Of a DNA stretch of 64,000 nucleotides, positions 1 to 11,100 are shown in pieces (the first letter of the stretch is position 1; the number at the start of each line of letters is the position of its first letter). Position numbers and translations under genes: made by a program. The notes under the pieces are model-generated. The model made no database searches. It had not been told where the DNA came from and saw only the letters and a list, made by a program, of their open reading frames with translations. This DNA comes from Serripes groenlandicus (taxonomy: Eukaryota > Mollusca > Bivalvia > Cardiida > Cardiidae), in assembly GCA_031761405.1 (NCBI GenBank), contig JASEVX010000003.1:144266350-144330349 (forward strand). Direction: 5' to 3'.

Positions 1-151
1 TTGCTTATATATTTCAACAAATATTTGGCAACACACTAGAAATATAGATATGTTCAATGTAATATTCTCATTAAATGAAACAGGAACTATAAGACTAATT
101 TTCTAATTGAAGCTTATAAGCTGAGAAAACAAAATTGGAAAAAGTCATAAA

Positions 152-1247
152 CAGAGGCCCAAGAGGGCAGTATCGCTCCACGGCCATAAGGCAAAAATAA
201 AATCTCCAAACAGCCCTGCCCCCGTGGTGGCTATTTTTTTTAACAACCACCATGGCTTAAAGGAATCTTGTAGAGTGTCACCAAAGGAATGTTTCTGCAA
301 ATTATTTGAAATATGCTGACACTTTCGGAGGAGAAGATTTTTTAAGTTTTCACTATGGTCATATAAGTCAAAATAGCCCCGCCCTCTGGCGCCATGTTTT
401 TCGACCAATCAACATGCTTGAAGGAATCTGATAGAGGTCACCCAATGAACATTTCTACAAAATTATTTGAAAATCGGCTGAACACTTTCGGAGAAGAAGA
501 TGTTTTAAGTTTTCACTATAGCTATATAACGCAAAAAAGCCCCGCCCCCTGGCGGCCATGTTTTTCGCCCAATCAACATTTCTTGAAGGAATCTAATTAG
601 GGTTCACACAAGGAACATTTCTACAAAATTATTTGAAAATCGGCCTGACACTTTTGGAGGAGAAGATTTTTTAAGTTTGCTCTTTAGCCATATAGGCAAA
701 ATAGCCCCGCCCTGTGACGACCATGTTTTTTTACCAATCAACATGGCTTGAAGGAATCTGATAGAGGGTCACCCACGGAACATTTCTACATAATTATTTG
801 AAAATCTGCTGAACACTTTTTGAGAAGAAGATTATTTAAGTTTTCACTATAGCTATATAAGGCAAAAAAGCCCCGCCCCCTGGCGGCCATGTTTTTCGCC
901 CAATCAAAATTTCTTGAAGGAATCTAATAAAGGGTCACCCAAGGAACATTTCTACAAAATTATTTGAAAATCGGCCTGACACTTTCGGAGAAGAAGATTT
1001 TTTAAGTTCTCACTATTTTTTTCTTTCGGTTGCCATGGAAACCAGAATTTTGAATGGATCAAAAAAAATTGAAGGAATTTAGTAGAGGACATTGAGAGGA
1101 TGCTTCCCATGAAGTTTCAACCAAATTGGCCAAGTGGTTAGGGAGAAGAAGTCGTTTAAAGGAAAAAGTTAACGCACGCACGCACGCACGCACGACGGAC
1201 AATTCGCCATGACATAAGCTCGACTGGCTTTCAGCCAGTGGAGCTAA
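152..1247 (+). mobile_element. 1.1-kb dispersed element B, copy 1 (pearl/Helitron-like non-autonomous)
   Basis: It starts CAGAGGCCCAAGAGGG and ends with a hairpin CTGGCTTTCAGCCAG followed by GGAGCTAA. The interior is about five tandem units of about 167 bp (marker GAAAATCGGC near 468, 635, 802, 966), then a Kozak-like CCATGGAAACCAGAA segment and an ACGC microsatellite. It is nearly identical to 5994-7092. There is no coding potential. Tandem core, tetranucleotide tract, hairpin and CTAA end fit the pearl/Helitron-derived elements of bivalves. Confidence 0.75.
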
Positions 1248-1544
1248 AAATGGCTATTAAAACAATAAGTAAAACAGAGCAATAATTATGTTAGGTTTAC
1301 ATCTTTCCTGTTATTTGATGTTTATAAGAAATATGTCTATATGTGTATATATGTTTATATATTGGCCAGAAGCTGAAATACTCAATTTAAGAAATTGAAT
1401 TGAAAATAACCCAACAAATTCAACATGCAAAATGCCTACTACATCATGGCGCTTGTATTTTACTCTTTCCCACTTGTAGATGCATACTGACGCCTCTGCT
1501 GCAGACATCTTTTGAAAATACTGTGACAAAAAGAGAAAAATCGG

Positions 1545-1680
1545 CCAAACACTTCCGGAGAAGAAGATTTTTTAAGTTTTCACTCAAGCCATATAAGGCA
1601 AAATAGCCTCACCCCCTGGCGGCCATGTTTTTCGACCAAACAACATGGCTTGAAGGAATATGAAAGTGGGTCACTTAAGG
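1545..1680 (+). repeat. Fragment of element B core
   Basis: A single degenerate core unit: AAATCGGCCAAACACTTCCG, AGCCATATAAGGCAAAATAG, CAACATGGCTTGAAGGAAT and a trailing GGGTCACTTAAGGAACATT, all recognisable from the 1.1-kb element. Confidence 0.7.
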
Positions 1681-1829
1681 AACATTCTGAATGTTTATCT
1701 TGAACAATACTGAGAGGTCGTTGACCTTCTCCAGGAGCGAATGTAAAGGTAAAATTTCTGTTTTCAATATCTGCATCATCCAACAATGTATCAATATTGC
1801 CAATGTAAAGGACATGTGACAAATAAATG

Positions 1830-2334
1830 AAGTTTTTATCGTGTTCACAAAGTCAATTATAAAAGGAACCAAGCTCTCATGTATACATCTAGCTATTGTA
1901 TAAGTTTGGTAAACATCAGATAATACCTGATGACTTTATCTTGTTTACAAGGTCAATTATAACAATTTTGCCAATTTTAAAGGGCTATAATCCGGTCGTG
2001 CATGAACAGATCTGGTTTTCGAAAGGAACCGAGCTCTCATGTATATCTAGCTACAGTATAAGTTTGGTAAACATCGGATAATAAATGAGGACTAACTTGT
2101 TCACAAGGTCAATTATAGCAATTTTGCAAATTTTAAAGGGCCATAATCCTGTCATGCATGGATGGATCTGGCTGGTTTTCGAAAGGAACCGAGCTTTCAT
2201 GTATATAAAGCTACTGAATATGTTTGGTAAACATCGGATCATAAATGAAGACTTTATCGTGTTCACAAGAAATTATGGACAGACGACAGGTGATCATAAA
2301 AGCTCACCTTGTCACTATGTGACATTTGAGCTAA
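1830..2334 (+). mobile_element. Pearl-like element with three units of about 160 bp and a hairpin-CTAA end
   Basis: The phrase GGAACC(A/G)AGCTCTCATGTATA recurs near 1867, 2026 and 2188, with AAGGTCAATTATA and TTTTAAAGGGC(C/T)ATAATCC between. The tail has ACAGACGACAGG, AGCTCACCTTGTCACTATGTGAC (GTCAC/GTGAC hairpin) and TTTGAGCTAA. It belongs to the same structural class as element B but has a different core. No gene. Confidence 0.6.
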
Positions 2335-2430
2335 AAATGGAATTTTCCAATTTTGCCCCTTTTCTGATGCCGCCTGACTGCCATGTTTTTCTACCAATCA
2401 GTATTGCTTGAACAATTTTTGAAGAGGGTC
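2335..2430 (+). repeat. Element B fragment
   Basis: GCCATGTTTTTCTACCAATC followed by TTGCTTGAACAATTTTTGAAGAGGGTCACC, a diverged core unit immediately after the preceding element's CTAA end. Confidence 0.55.
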
Positions 2431-2559
2431 ACCTAAGAAACATTTCTACTAAATTATATTAGAATCTGACAAGCAGATTAGGAGGAGAAGATTTTCAAAG
2501 TTCTCAATGGAATTTAAATCTTTAAACAATTTTGAAAAAGGACCATCAAAGGAGTATTT

Positions 2560-2990
2560 CCGTGATGTTTTGTGGAAAGTGTTCCTATGGTTCAGGAGGA
2601 GATGATGTTTAAATCTAGGGTGATGAAGAAACTTTATAAATGACAGTATAATTATTGAATAGAGTTGAAAACATTGTGGCAAAAGGAAATATCGCTTGTT
2701 TTGAGCAATTTCCTCCTTTGTCGCCATGTTTCAAAAGCTGTCTGCTGCATTACAAAAACATTTTACCCTTTCCCATATACAACAAATTTGCAGCAGACAA
2801 CATCAAAAACATCTAGACATTATTATGGAAATTCTTCATGAAAGGAAGTATAATTATTAAATATAGATGAATATATGGTGGCAAAAGGAGAAATTGCTCA
2901 TTTTGAGAAATTTCTCCTTTTGCCACAAAGTTTTCATAGGTTGTCTTCTCCAGAGGCTGTATGTGGGAAAGGGTTATTTAACAGGGACTT
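2560..2990. repeat. Two degenerate palindromic (TTAA-type) MITE copies
   Basis: Marker words of the 221-bp MITE are present: GTTGAAAACATTGTGGCAAAAGG, the central hairpin (TTGTTTTGAGCAATTTCCTCC near 2690; GAAATTGCTCATTTTGAGAAATTTC near 2890), GCAGCAGACAAC and GTGGGAAAGGGTT at 2966. Confidence 0.6.
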
Positions 2991-3239
2991 TCAAACTACA
3001 AATTAATCCAAGTTTCAAAACTCCAGCTTTTTAAAACGTGGTGGGAGAAAATGGACCTTTTAGATCATTATACTTATTGGGTCCGTTATATAATTATTCT
3101 TGTATCCATTAACTTAATTAGCTAAAAATGGAATTTGTAAATTTTACAATTGATTGTTTACATATTCATTTGTAATATGACAAAGAAGTTGTAGTGAAAT
3201 ATATTAGTTTGTTATTGCTAAATCCATTACCTCATACAT

Positions 3240-3410
3240 GTACAACAAATTAACAGCAGACGACTTTGAAAACATCTAGGCAAATTTACGGAAAATCTCT
3301 ATAAGCTTGATTAATGAAATTTCCCCTATTGTCACAATGTTTTCAAATATAGTCTGCAGCAGAAGTATCAAAATGCATCTAGCCGTCTACATATGGGAAA
3401 GGGTTGTTAA
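3240..3410. repeat. Degenerate TTAA-type MITE fragment
   Basis: ACAACAAATTAACAGCAGACGACTTTGAAAACATCT on the left and ATATGGGAAAGGGTTGTTAA on the right, with GTCTGCAGCAG between. The central hairpin is lost. Confidence 0.55.
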
Positions 3411-3529
3411 ACTGAAGAAATTGCTGATATGAGCATTTTCTCCTTTTCGGACAATTCTGAAACTGATATGCTGCAGGGTGGTCTGTACAATGAGGGCAAG
3501 AATTTAAAGTCAATGCAATATTACAGAGG

Positions 3530-3730
3530 ACTAGATAAGAGGGAGTGAACAGGTCTTTTCCCCTTTTCCCCACATTATTTCTCTTATTACTCAACAAAAT
3601 CCTATATTGTAGTTACTCAAAAAAATCGTCTCACAGACACGATTCTTTTGAGTACCCACAACATAGGCTTTGAATGTCAAATAATGATTTTAGAACAAGA
3701 AAAATGCCCCTTATCTAGTGCTCTGAGATT
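3530..3730 (-). repeat. Diverged copy of the 5' end of ZIP intron 1
   Basis: Over about 190 bases this segment resembles 13560-13740. Shared words include GGA(C/T)TAGATAAG, GGTCTTT(T)CCCC, GAGTACCCACAACA versus CAGTACCCACAACA, TTGAATGTCAAATAATGATT versus TCCAGTGTCAAATAAGGATT, and CTCATCTAG/CTTATCTAG. In the ZIP copy it sits against the exon 1 donor. Here the bases that would be the donor and exon are not conserved. Confidence 0.55.
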
Positions 3731-4875
3731 AGTTGTAATTAATATGTTCAATAAAGCAGGGGTCCCCTTTAATTTTCAAACTGAACATTTCAAGGTCTGA
3801 AAATATGACTTGATAGTTTCATTTGACTTATTGATTTTCAATCCAAATTGAAATCTCACTGGTTTCTGCTATACAATTTTAATCACAAAACACAGAAACT
3901 CCACTAACTCGTGATCATGTAAAACATGCTGTCCATTAGAACACTAACACATCTTGGCTCCCTTTGCAGTTCTAAAAAAAGAGCCAAAATTCCCTTCTAA
4001 TTTAAAGTTCTCCCCGAAAAACACAACTTTGTGTACATGTGCAGCCAAAATTCAGCCTGCAATTAAACAAACTGTGATCTTGGTCTTTAATATGTGTAAT
4101 GCATCTAGTAACACAACCCTAGGCTTTAAACACATTTTAAAACTCTAGCAGCTTTTCAGTTTTCAATCAAGGAAGAGCAGGAACTCAACAAGAGGGCTAT
4201 GAGACCCTGGGTCGTTCACCAAGTGAGCTTGTTAAAGTTAATTGCATGTTATTTTGGTTGTGGTTTTCTCTTTAACATGCATTACATATAAAATAGAAGG
4301 ATGATAGATTAATTTCTGTATATACAAGGTAAAAGGATGGCTACAATTTTTATATTGAATAAATAAGTACCTTCCTGGCTTTTTAACCAGACTTCTTTTT
4401 CTGAAGAATCTAAATAAAATTGAAGATCACTAGTAAAAACATTCTAATAACAAATAAAACTCTTACCAAGTTTCACTTTTTTTTTAAATTAAATATGGAA
4501 TATAAATAAATGTGTTAGTTTTTTGGAATTTATCTTATTTAATACCTGAAATAGTTACAACTGATATTATCATGGGTGCAAAATGTCAGAGCTAAAATGT
4601 TGATTTGCAACTCTTTCCTGTGAGGATAAATCACAGTATCAAACAGAAAGCTAACAAATACTCCTTTTGTTTGATGCTTAATAAAAAAAAAATTCATATT
4701 GTCATACTGTGACATCATCAAAACCATCCTTGTTGTGATGTCAATATGCATGAATTCTTATTATTTTGAAACAATAATATTTTGGTCTTTCTTTTTTTAA
4801 CATGAAATGCATGACACTATGATATCATTGGCAACAAAAATTTATAAGCCAAGACAATTTTCAAAACTTTCACTG

Positions 4876-5150
4876 TTTATAACCATGAGCGCAAGGGAGT
4901 GAACGCCAACGTCAGTGTTTTCTTAGTCAGAAAAAAGAGTATTTCTGACTAATTATTAAAGCCAGAGTAATATGACTTGGTAAAGCCATGTGCAGTGTTC
5001 CTAGGAACATGTGTACCAAGTTTCAATTGCAAATGTTGAAAACAAAAATTAATTACGAGGTAAGATTAAAGTTTTGTTATGATGCCGTGGCCAAGGTTAT
5101 CACAATAGCCACACTATTTTTCTTCGCAAAACAGAAGATGAATCATAATG
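4876..5150 (+). repeat. Diverged copy of dispersed element D
   Basis: GAGCGCAAGGGAGTGAACGCCAACG at the left, ACATGTGTACCAAGTTTCAA in the middle and GGTTATCACAATAGCC...TTTTTCTTCGCAAAACAGA at the right. The same landmarks occur at 60215-60605. Confidence 0.6.
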
Positions 5151-5263
5151 TATATGTAATAAGGGAATGGATTAGTATGTAAAGAAAAAAGAAAGAATTC
5201 TTTGGAGACCATTCTTTTATATGGGGGTAATTTTCTAGGAAAATGGCAAAAACTCTGCAAATG

Positions 5264-5535
5264 AAATTCCACTAAGCTACATTTATGCTTCATGTATAAA
5301 TTGAAGTTGAAATCTATTAATTTCCTTCATACAACAGTTCTGCAGCAGATTACTTTAAAAACATAAAGAAAAAATTCTGGAAAGTCTGTATAATTGAACA
5401 TAGGATTATTGTATAGAGTTGAAAATATTATCCCACTAAGCTACATTTATGCTTCATGTATAAATTGAAGTTGAAATCTATTAATTTCCTTCATACAACA
5501 GTTCTGCAGCAGATTACTTTAAAAACATAAAGAAA
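5264..5535 (+). repeat. Tandem duplication of about 166 bp
   Basis: The block from CCACTAAGCTACATTTATG to GATTACTTTAAAAACATAAAGA occurs at about 5269-5368 and again at about 5432-5533. The first copy runs on into AAAAAATTCTGGAAAGTC; the second is interrupted there by the 5536-7580 insertion and resumes at 7581. Confidence 0.85.
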
Positions 5536-7474
5536 CAAGAAAATGTGTCCATGGAACACGGATGCCCCGGTTGTTAGCCATACATGACCTTGACCTTACA
5601 CATCTTGGGGCCAGGAGTAAAAAAGAGAGAGAAAGAAATGAAAACTTAACCAAATACTACATTGACGAAAAAACTTAACCTGAGCTGGTTGTGTGAACTG
5701 ATGAAAGACAAATGAACAGACGGACGGACAGAGGGTCACGTCAAATCGGCACAATTTTTTAAAGAATGATATGTTAATAGTCATTTGTGTGAAGTTTCAT
5801 CATGATCTGACATCAGCTTCACTAAAAACTAACTTGACCAAAAACTTTAACCTGAATTGTATGGACGAACAGACAGACGAACAGACGGACGGACAGAGGG
5901 TCACAACGTCAAATCGGCACAATTTTTTAAAGAATGATATGTTAATAGTCATTTGTGTGAAGTTTCATCATGATAGGACATCAGCTTCACTAACAAGAGG
6001 CCCAAGAGGGCCAGTATCGCTCCACGGCCATAAGGCAAAAATAAAATCTCCAAACAGCCCTGCCCCGTGGTGGCTATTTTTTTTAACAACCACCATGGCT
6101 TAAAGGAATCTTGTAGAGTGTCACCAAAGGAATGTTTCTGCAAAATTATTTGAAAATATGCCTGACACTTTCGGAGGAGAAGATTTTTTAAGTTTTCACT
6201 ATGGTCATATAAGTCAAAATAGCCCCGCCCTCTGGCGGCCATGTTTTTCGACCAATCAACATGGCTTGAAGGAATCTGATAGAGGGTCACCCAATGAACA
6301 TTTCTACAAAATTATTTGAAAATCGGCTGAACACTTTCGGAGAAGAAGATGTTTTAAGTTTTCACTATAGCTATATAACGCAAAAAAGCCCCGCCCCCTG
6401 GCCGCCATGTTTTTCGCCCAATCAACATTTCTTGAAGGAATCTAATTAAGGTTCACACAAGGAACATTTCTACAAAATTATTTGAAAATCGGCCTGACAC
6501 TTTTGGAGGAGAAGATTTTTTAAGTTTGCTCTTTAGCCATATAGGCAAAATAGCCCCGCCCTGTGACGGCCATGTTTTTTTACCAATCAACATGGCTTGA
6601 AGGAATCTGATAGAGGGTCACCCACGGAACATTTCTACATAATTATTTGAAAATCTGCTGAACACTTTTTGAGAAGAAGATTATTTAAGTTTTCACTATA
6701 GCTATATAAGGCAAAAAAGCCCCGCCCCCTGGCGGCCATGTTTTTCGCCCAATCAAAATTTCTTGAAGGAATCTAATAAAGGGTCACCCAAGGAACATTT
6801 CTACAAAATTATTTGAAAATCGGCCTGACACTTTCGGAGAAGAAGATTTTTTAAGTTCTCACTATTTTTTTCTTTCGGTTGCCATGGAAACCAGAATTTT
6901 GAATGGATCAAAAAAATTTGAAGGAATTTAGTAGAGGACATTGAGAGGATGCTTCCCATGAAGTTTCAACCAAATTGGCCAAGTGGTTAGGGAGTAGAAG
7001 TCGTTTAAAGGAAAAAGTTAACGCACGCACGCACGCACGACGGACAATTCGCCATGACATAAGCTCGACTGGCTTTCAGCCAGTGGAGCTAAAAACTAAC
7101 TTGACCAAAAACTTTAACCTGAATTGTATGGACGAACAAACAGACGAACAGACGGACGGACAGAGGGTCACAACGTCAAATCGGCACAATTTTTTAAAGA
7201 ATGATATGTTAATAGTCATTTGTGTGAAGTTTCATCATGATCGGACATCAGCTTCACTAAAATCTAACTTGACCAAAAACTTTAACCTGAGAATGGAATG
7301 GACGAACAGACAGACGAACAGACGGATGAACAGTTGGTCCAACCTCAAATTGATGCAATTTTTTAAACAATGATATGTTGATTGTCATTTGTGTGAAGTT
7401 TCATAATGATAGGACATCAGGTTCACTAAAATCTAACTTGACCAAAAACTTTAACCTGAGCGGGACGGACGAAC

Positions 7475-7510
<36 letters not shown>

Positions 7511-7580
7511 GAACGAACGAACGGACGGACTAACAGACTGGAAAACTATATGCCCCTCATACTTTGTATGCCGGGGCATA
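5536..7580 (+). mobile_element. Pearl-like element A, interrupted by element B
   Basis: It starts CAAGAAAATGTGTCCATGG and ends in the hairpin ATGCCCCTCATAC...GTATGCCGGGGCAT. The core is about five tandem units of about 169 bp (marker AATGATATGTTAATAGTC at 5765, 5934, 7200; AATGATATGTTGATTGTC at 7370), each with an ACGGACAG-rich stretch, followed by a GGAC/GAAC microsatellite at 7460-7535. Own length without the nested element is about 950 bp. No coding capacity. Confidence 0.75.
5994..7092 (+). mobile_element. 1.1-kb element B, copy 2, nested in element A
   Basis: By eye nearly identical to 152-1247; small indels include CCCTGCCCC/CCCTGCCCCC and the ACGC tract length. Left join CTTCACTAA|CAAGAGG, right join GAGCTAA|AAACTAACTTG. 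The uninterrupted core of element A reads CTTCACTAAAA(C/T)CTAACTTG, so both ends are defined to within a few bases and little or no target duplication is seen. Confidence 0.85.
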
Positions 7581-8010
7581 AAAATTCTGGAAAGTCTGTA
7601 TAATTGAACATAGGATTATTGTATAGAGTTGAAAATATTGTGGCAAAAGGAGAATTTGCTCATCATGAGCAATTTCTCCTTTTGACCCCCCAAAGTTTTC
7701 AATAGTGGTCTGCTGCAGGTGGGAGAAGAGTGAACACTTTCACACATATAGACACTTTCGGATGCCTCTGCAGCAGACGACCTTTGATAACATTTTGACA
7801 AAAGGAGAATACTACATTCAATTATAGAGAATTTTCATATTTTGGCATAGATGTTTTCAAAATCGTCTGCTTCATATTTGTTGTATGTGGGAAAGGCGAA
7901 GATGCTGCTTATATCATAAGACAACTATTGAAAACATGGTTTTCAACTTGATTCAGTAATTAATCTTTCTTTTATATGTTTTCGAAGTAGTCTGCTGTCG
8001 ATTTGTTGTA
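7581..8010. repeat. TTAA-type MITE fragments
   Basis: GTTGAAAATATTGTGGCAAAAGG, hairpin GAATTTGCTCATCATGAGCAATTTC near 7650, TGCAGCAGACGACC near 7760, TTGTATGTGGGAAAGG near 7880 and TTGTATTTGGGAAAG near 8008. At least two overlapping degenerate copies lie between element A and ZIP exon 5. Confidence 0.6.
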
Positions 8011-8042
8011 TTTGGGAAAGAGATAATATCATTGAGTAATAC

Positions 8043-8166
8043 CTTTATTTGGATGTATACTCATCATCATCTCATCGCACTCCATGTCACTGTTGTTGGC
8101 TAGTTTTTCACCCACTTTATCTGCAGCCTCATCCTCAGCCAAATAACGTTTGTTGTTGTTCTCCTT
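8043..8166 (-). CDS. ZIP exon 5: start of cytoplasmic loop III-IV (residues 541-581)
   Basis: The acceptor GGTTAATTTACAG precedes AAG GAG; the donor GTATTA follows AAAG. The exon is 124 bp, phase 0 in, phase 1 out. It encodes a charged loop (KENNNKRYLAEDEAAD...) with CDEMMMSIHP near its end. This loop is poorly conserved in the family, so the call rests on splice sites, phase and position between helix III and the missing helix IV. The donor is not ideal at +5. Confidence 0.72.
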
Positions 8167-11100
8167 CTGTAAATTAACCATTTCTGACACTACTGCAGCA
8201 AACACACTTTGAAAACTTTGTGGGGGAAAGAATATATTGCTCATAACGAACAATTTCTCCTTTAGCCAGTGTTTTTAACTTTTTTTCAATAATAATGTTT
8301 TCAACAATTTTTGCCCTGATGTTTTCGAAGTTGTCTGCTGCAGATTTGTTGTAAATGTATGTGGGAAAGGATTAACTATTTCAACAAACAACAAATCTTC
8401 AGCAGACAACATTTAAAATAATAGGTAAAAAATAAAGAGTTTCATTAAATGAAAGAATCATTTTTGAAAATGAAAATCAGCTTATATCTGCTATTATAAA
8501 TTCTTTTCATAATATTTTGTGTTCTTACAAGCTATACTTGTTTGTTTTGCTCAGTCAAATTTTATTGTGTAAAGAAAATGCTTTCACAAATAGCAAAAGA
8601 AACCCATTTATTAGATATGATCCTTTCTTGTTTTGCAAAATTTTATTTATCAGTCATTTGCTTGGAAAATATATAAATAGTAACATGAAACATATACAAA
8701 AAGGCAGCATTTTGATAGAGTTGAAAATAGTAGGCATATGAGAAATTGTTTGAGCAATTCCACCTTTTCAGAATGTTTGTTGTTGTCAGCTTAACCTTTT
8801 CCCACATACAACACATCTGTAGCAGACGACTTTGGAAACATCTGGTCAAAAATTAGGAAAACTTTCTATAAATGAAAGAACAATTATAGAAAACAGTTGA
8901 AAACACTGTGGTACAAGGAGAAATTGCTTGTTTTGAGCAATATCTCCTTTTACCACAATGTTTTCAAAAATCGTCTGCTGCATAGGTATCAGAAAGTGTC
9001 TGTATGTGGGAAAGGGTTAAGAGGCTTCAACTGTTGAATATATGAGGAAAACGGTTAACCCTGCAGCAGATGATTTGTGAAAACATATGGCAAAAGGAGA
9101 GATTACCCATAATGAGCATTTTCTTGTTTTGCCGAAATATCTTTAAAGTCGTCTGCTGCAGAAATGTTGTATGTGCGAAAGGGTTAAAAACAAAATCACT
9201 GTCCATCATTAAAAAGTTCTAAAAAATATGTGCATTCCATACCTTTTTCCTTCTTTTCATGTCTGTAAATATTGTTAGAATTCTCTCAGTGAGGAAAAAG
9301 AAGTAGATTCCCATCAATCCACACAGTCCTTTGTATATAGGTGCAAGGTCATGACCCTCTGACTCATCTCCACTACCATGGTGATGACCATGACCTCCTG
9401 CTAAAGCCTGTAAATATTGACAGTAAACAAAGTTACTTAAACCATTTACCTGATAATGTCTACATTTGAGGGGGACACACAAGCTGTACTCTAGGAACAC
9501 CAACCAAAGAGTAGTAAAACAACCACTTCTTCATCCATGCTCGTTTTTCAAAAGATTTCAGCTGTAGGGGCCTCCAAATGTTTCTGCAGATGTTAAAGGG
9601 TTATACATTGAAAACATGTTTCCCTATAATAATTATAATTATGTCAAGTTTCTTATCACCCTTGGTGCAGATGTTGCAAAGATATGGGTCTTGAAACACA
9701 ACTTACAATTAAACTTAAATATAATCAATGTAATCATGCCGGCGCCAAATTCAACATTACACAGGACAAGTACAATACAATATTTCTAGCAATCAACAAA
9801 ATATTCAAGGAGTTTACCTTTCCCTATTTACAGATGGTTTCTGCAGCAGTCATCCTTTTGCAACAATGTTTTTAACTCTTATCAAAAAAATATAAATTCT
9901 TAATTTATCAAGTTTTAACACATTTTGCAAAATTGTTTTCCCTGCAGATTAATTGTATGTGGGAAAGGGTGAATAAAAACATTTGAAGCAAAATGTTGAC
10001 AGACGATGGACTACTGGTCACAAAAGCTCAGAATCTAGAGCTAGAATCAATCAGTTTTAACACTTTTTTCATAGAATTGGTCTGCTGCAATGGCAGCATA
10101 TTGAATAACTGAAGATTTGAGTTTAAATTTATTTTATTTCCCTTTTCCACAAATGACAAGTCTGCAGCAGACATTGAAATCATTGTGGAAAAGGAGAAAT
10201 TGCTCGTTATGAGCATTTCTACTTTTCCAACAATTATTTCAAAGGTTGCCTGCTTCATAGGCGCCATAAAGTGTCTGTATGAGGGAAAAGACCCTTTCCC
10301 TAATGCAGACACATTTTGATAAGTTGCAGCAAATAACTTTTGAAAATGTTGTGGCAATAGGAGAAATTGCTCATTATGAACGATTTCTCCTTTAGCCACA
10401 ATGTTTTCAATTCTATTAAATATCTATACATTCATTTATTGAAATTAACCCTTTCCCTCATACGACAATTCCGCAGCAGACGACTTTGAACGTATTTTGT
10501 CAAAACATAGAAAATCTCCATAATTGAATGGATAACCTATGACAAAAAGTGGAAAACATTGTGGCAAAAGGAGAAATTGCACGTTTTGTGCAATTTCTTC
10601 TTTTGTCATTATGTTACGTTTTGTGCAATTTCTTCTTTTGTCATTATGTTTTCAAAAAGCCGTCTGCTGCCGAGGCGTCAGAAAGCGTCTATATGAGGGA
10701 AAGGGTTAACAGTTCTCAAGCCTGATTATTTCAGTCATCTTCTGCAGATGTGTTGCATGTGAGAATGGTTTAATTACATACATGGGGTAAAAGATGCAAT
10801 AAAGCATCGCCTGACAGCGCTCCGACAGCAAGGGCAACCAGGAACTGTAGAAGGTGATTGTAGAACACTTTCTGTACGATTGGTATCACAGCAACGCCAA
10901 GCAACCCGACCAGGGAGATAATGATGACAGAGATTGTGCTATATCCCCAAACTGAAATAGGATACATTTAAACCTTTCCCTCATACGACAATTCTGCAGC
11001 AGACATCTTTGAACACGAAAATCTCTATAATTAAAAGGATAACCTATGACTTGAAGTGGAAAACATTGTGGCAAAAGGAGCAATTTCTTCTTTTGTCACT

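Larger units (their letters stand above)
1..8042 (-). other. ZIP intron 5 (partial), made of repeats
   Basis: Everything between the exon 5 donor (GTATTA, just below 8043) and the window edge must be intron if the gene is intact. I looked for the next ZIP exon (HNFxDG helix IV) on the minus strand and did not find it. 1-151, 1248-1540, 3000-3240 and 3730-4875 hold no recognisable feature; the other stretches are listed separately. Confidence 0.6.

Noticed and set aside
4539..4751. Possible next ZIP exon (RMVLMMSQ... resembling WMVIxGD)
   Set aside because: No HNFxDG, no following helix V, and no fitting phase-1 acceptor; the resemblance is a few residues only.
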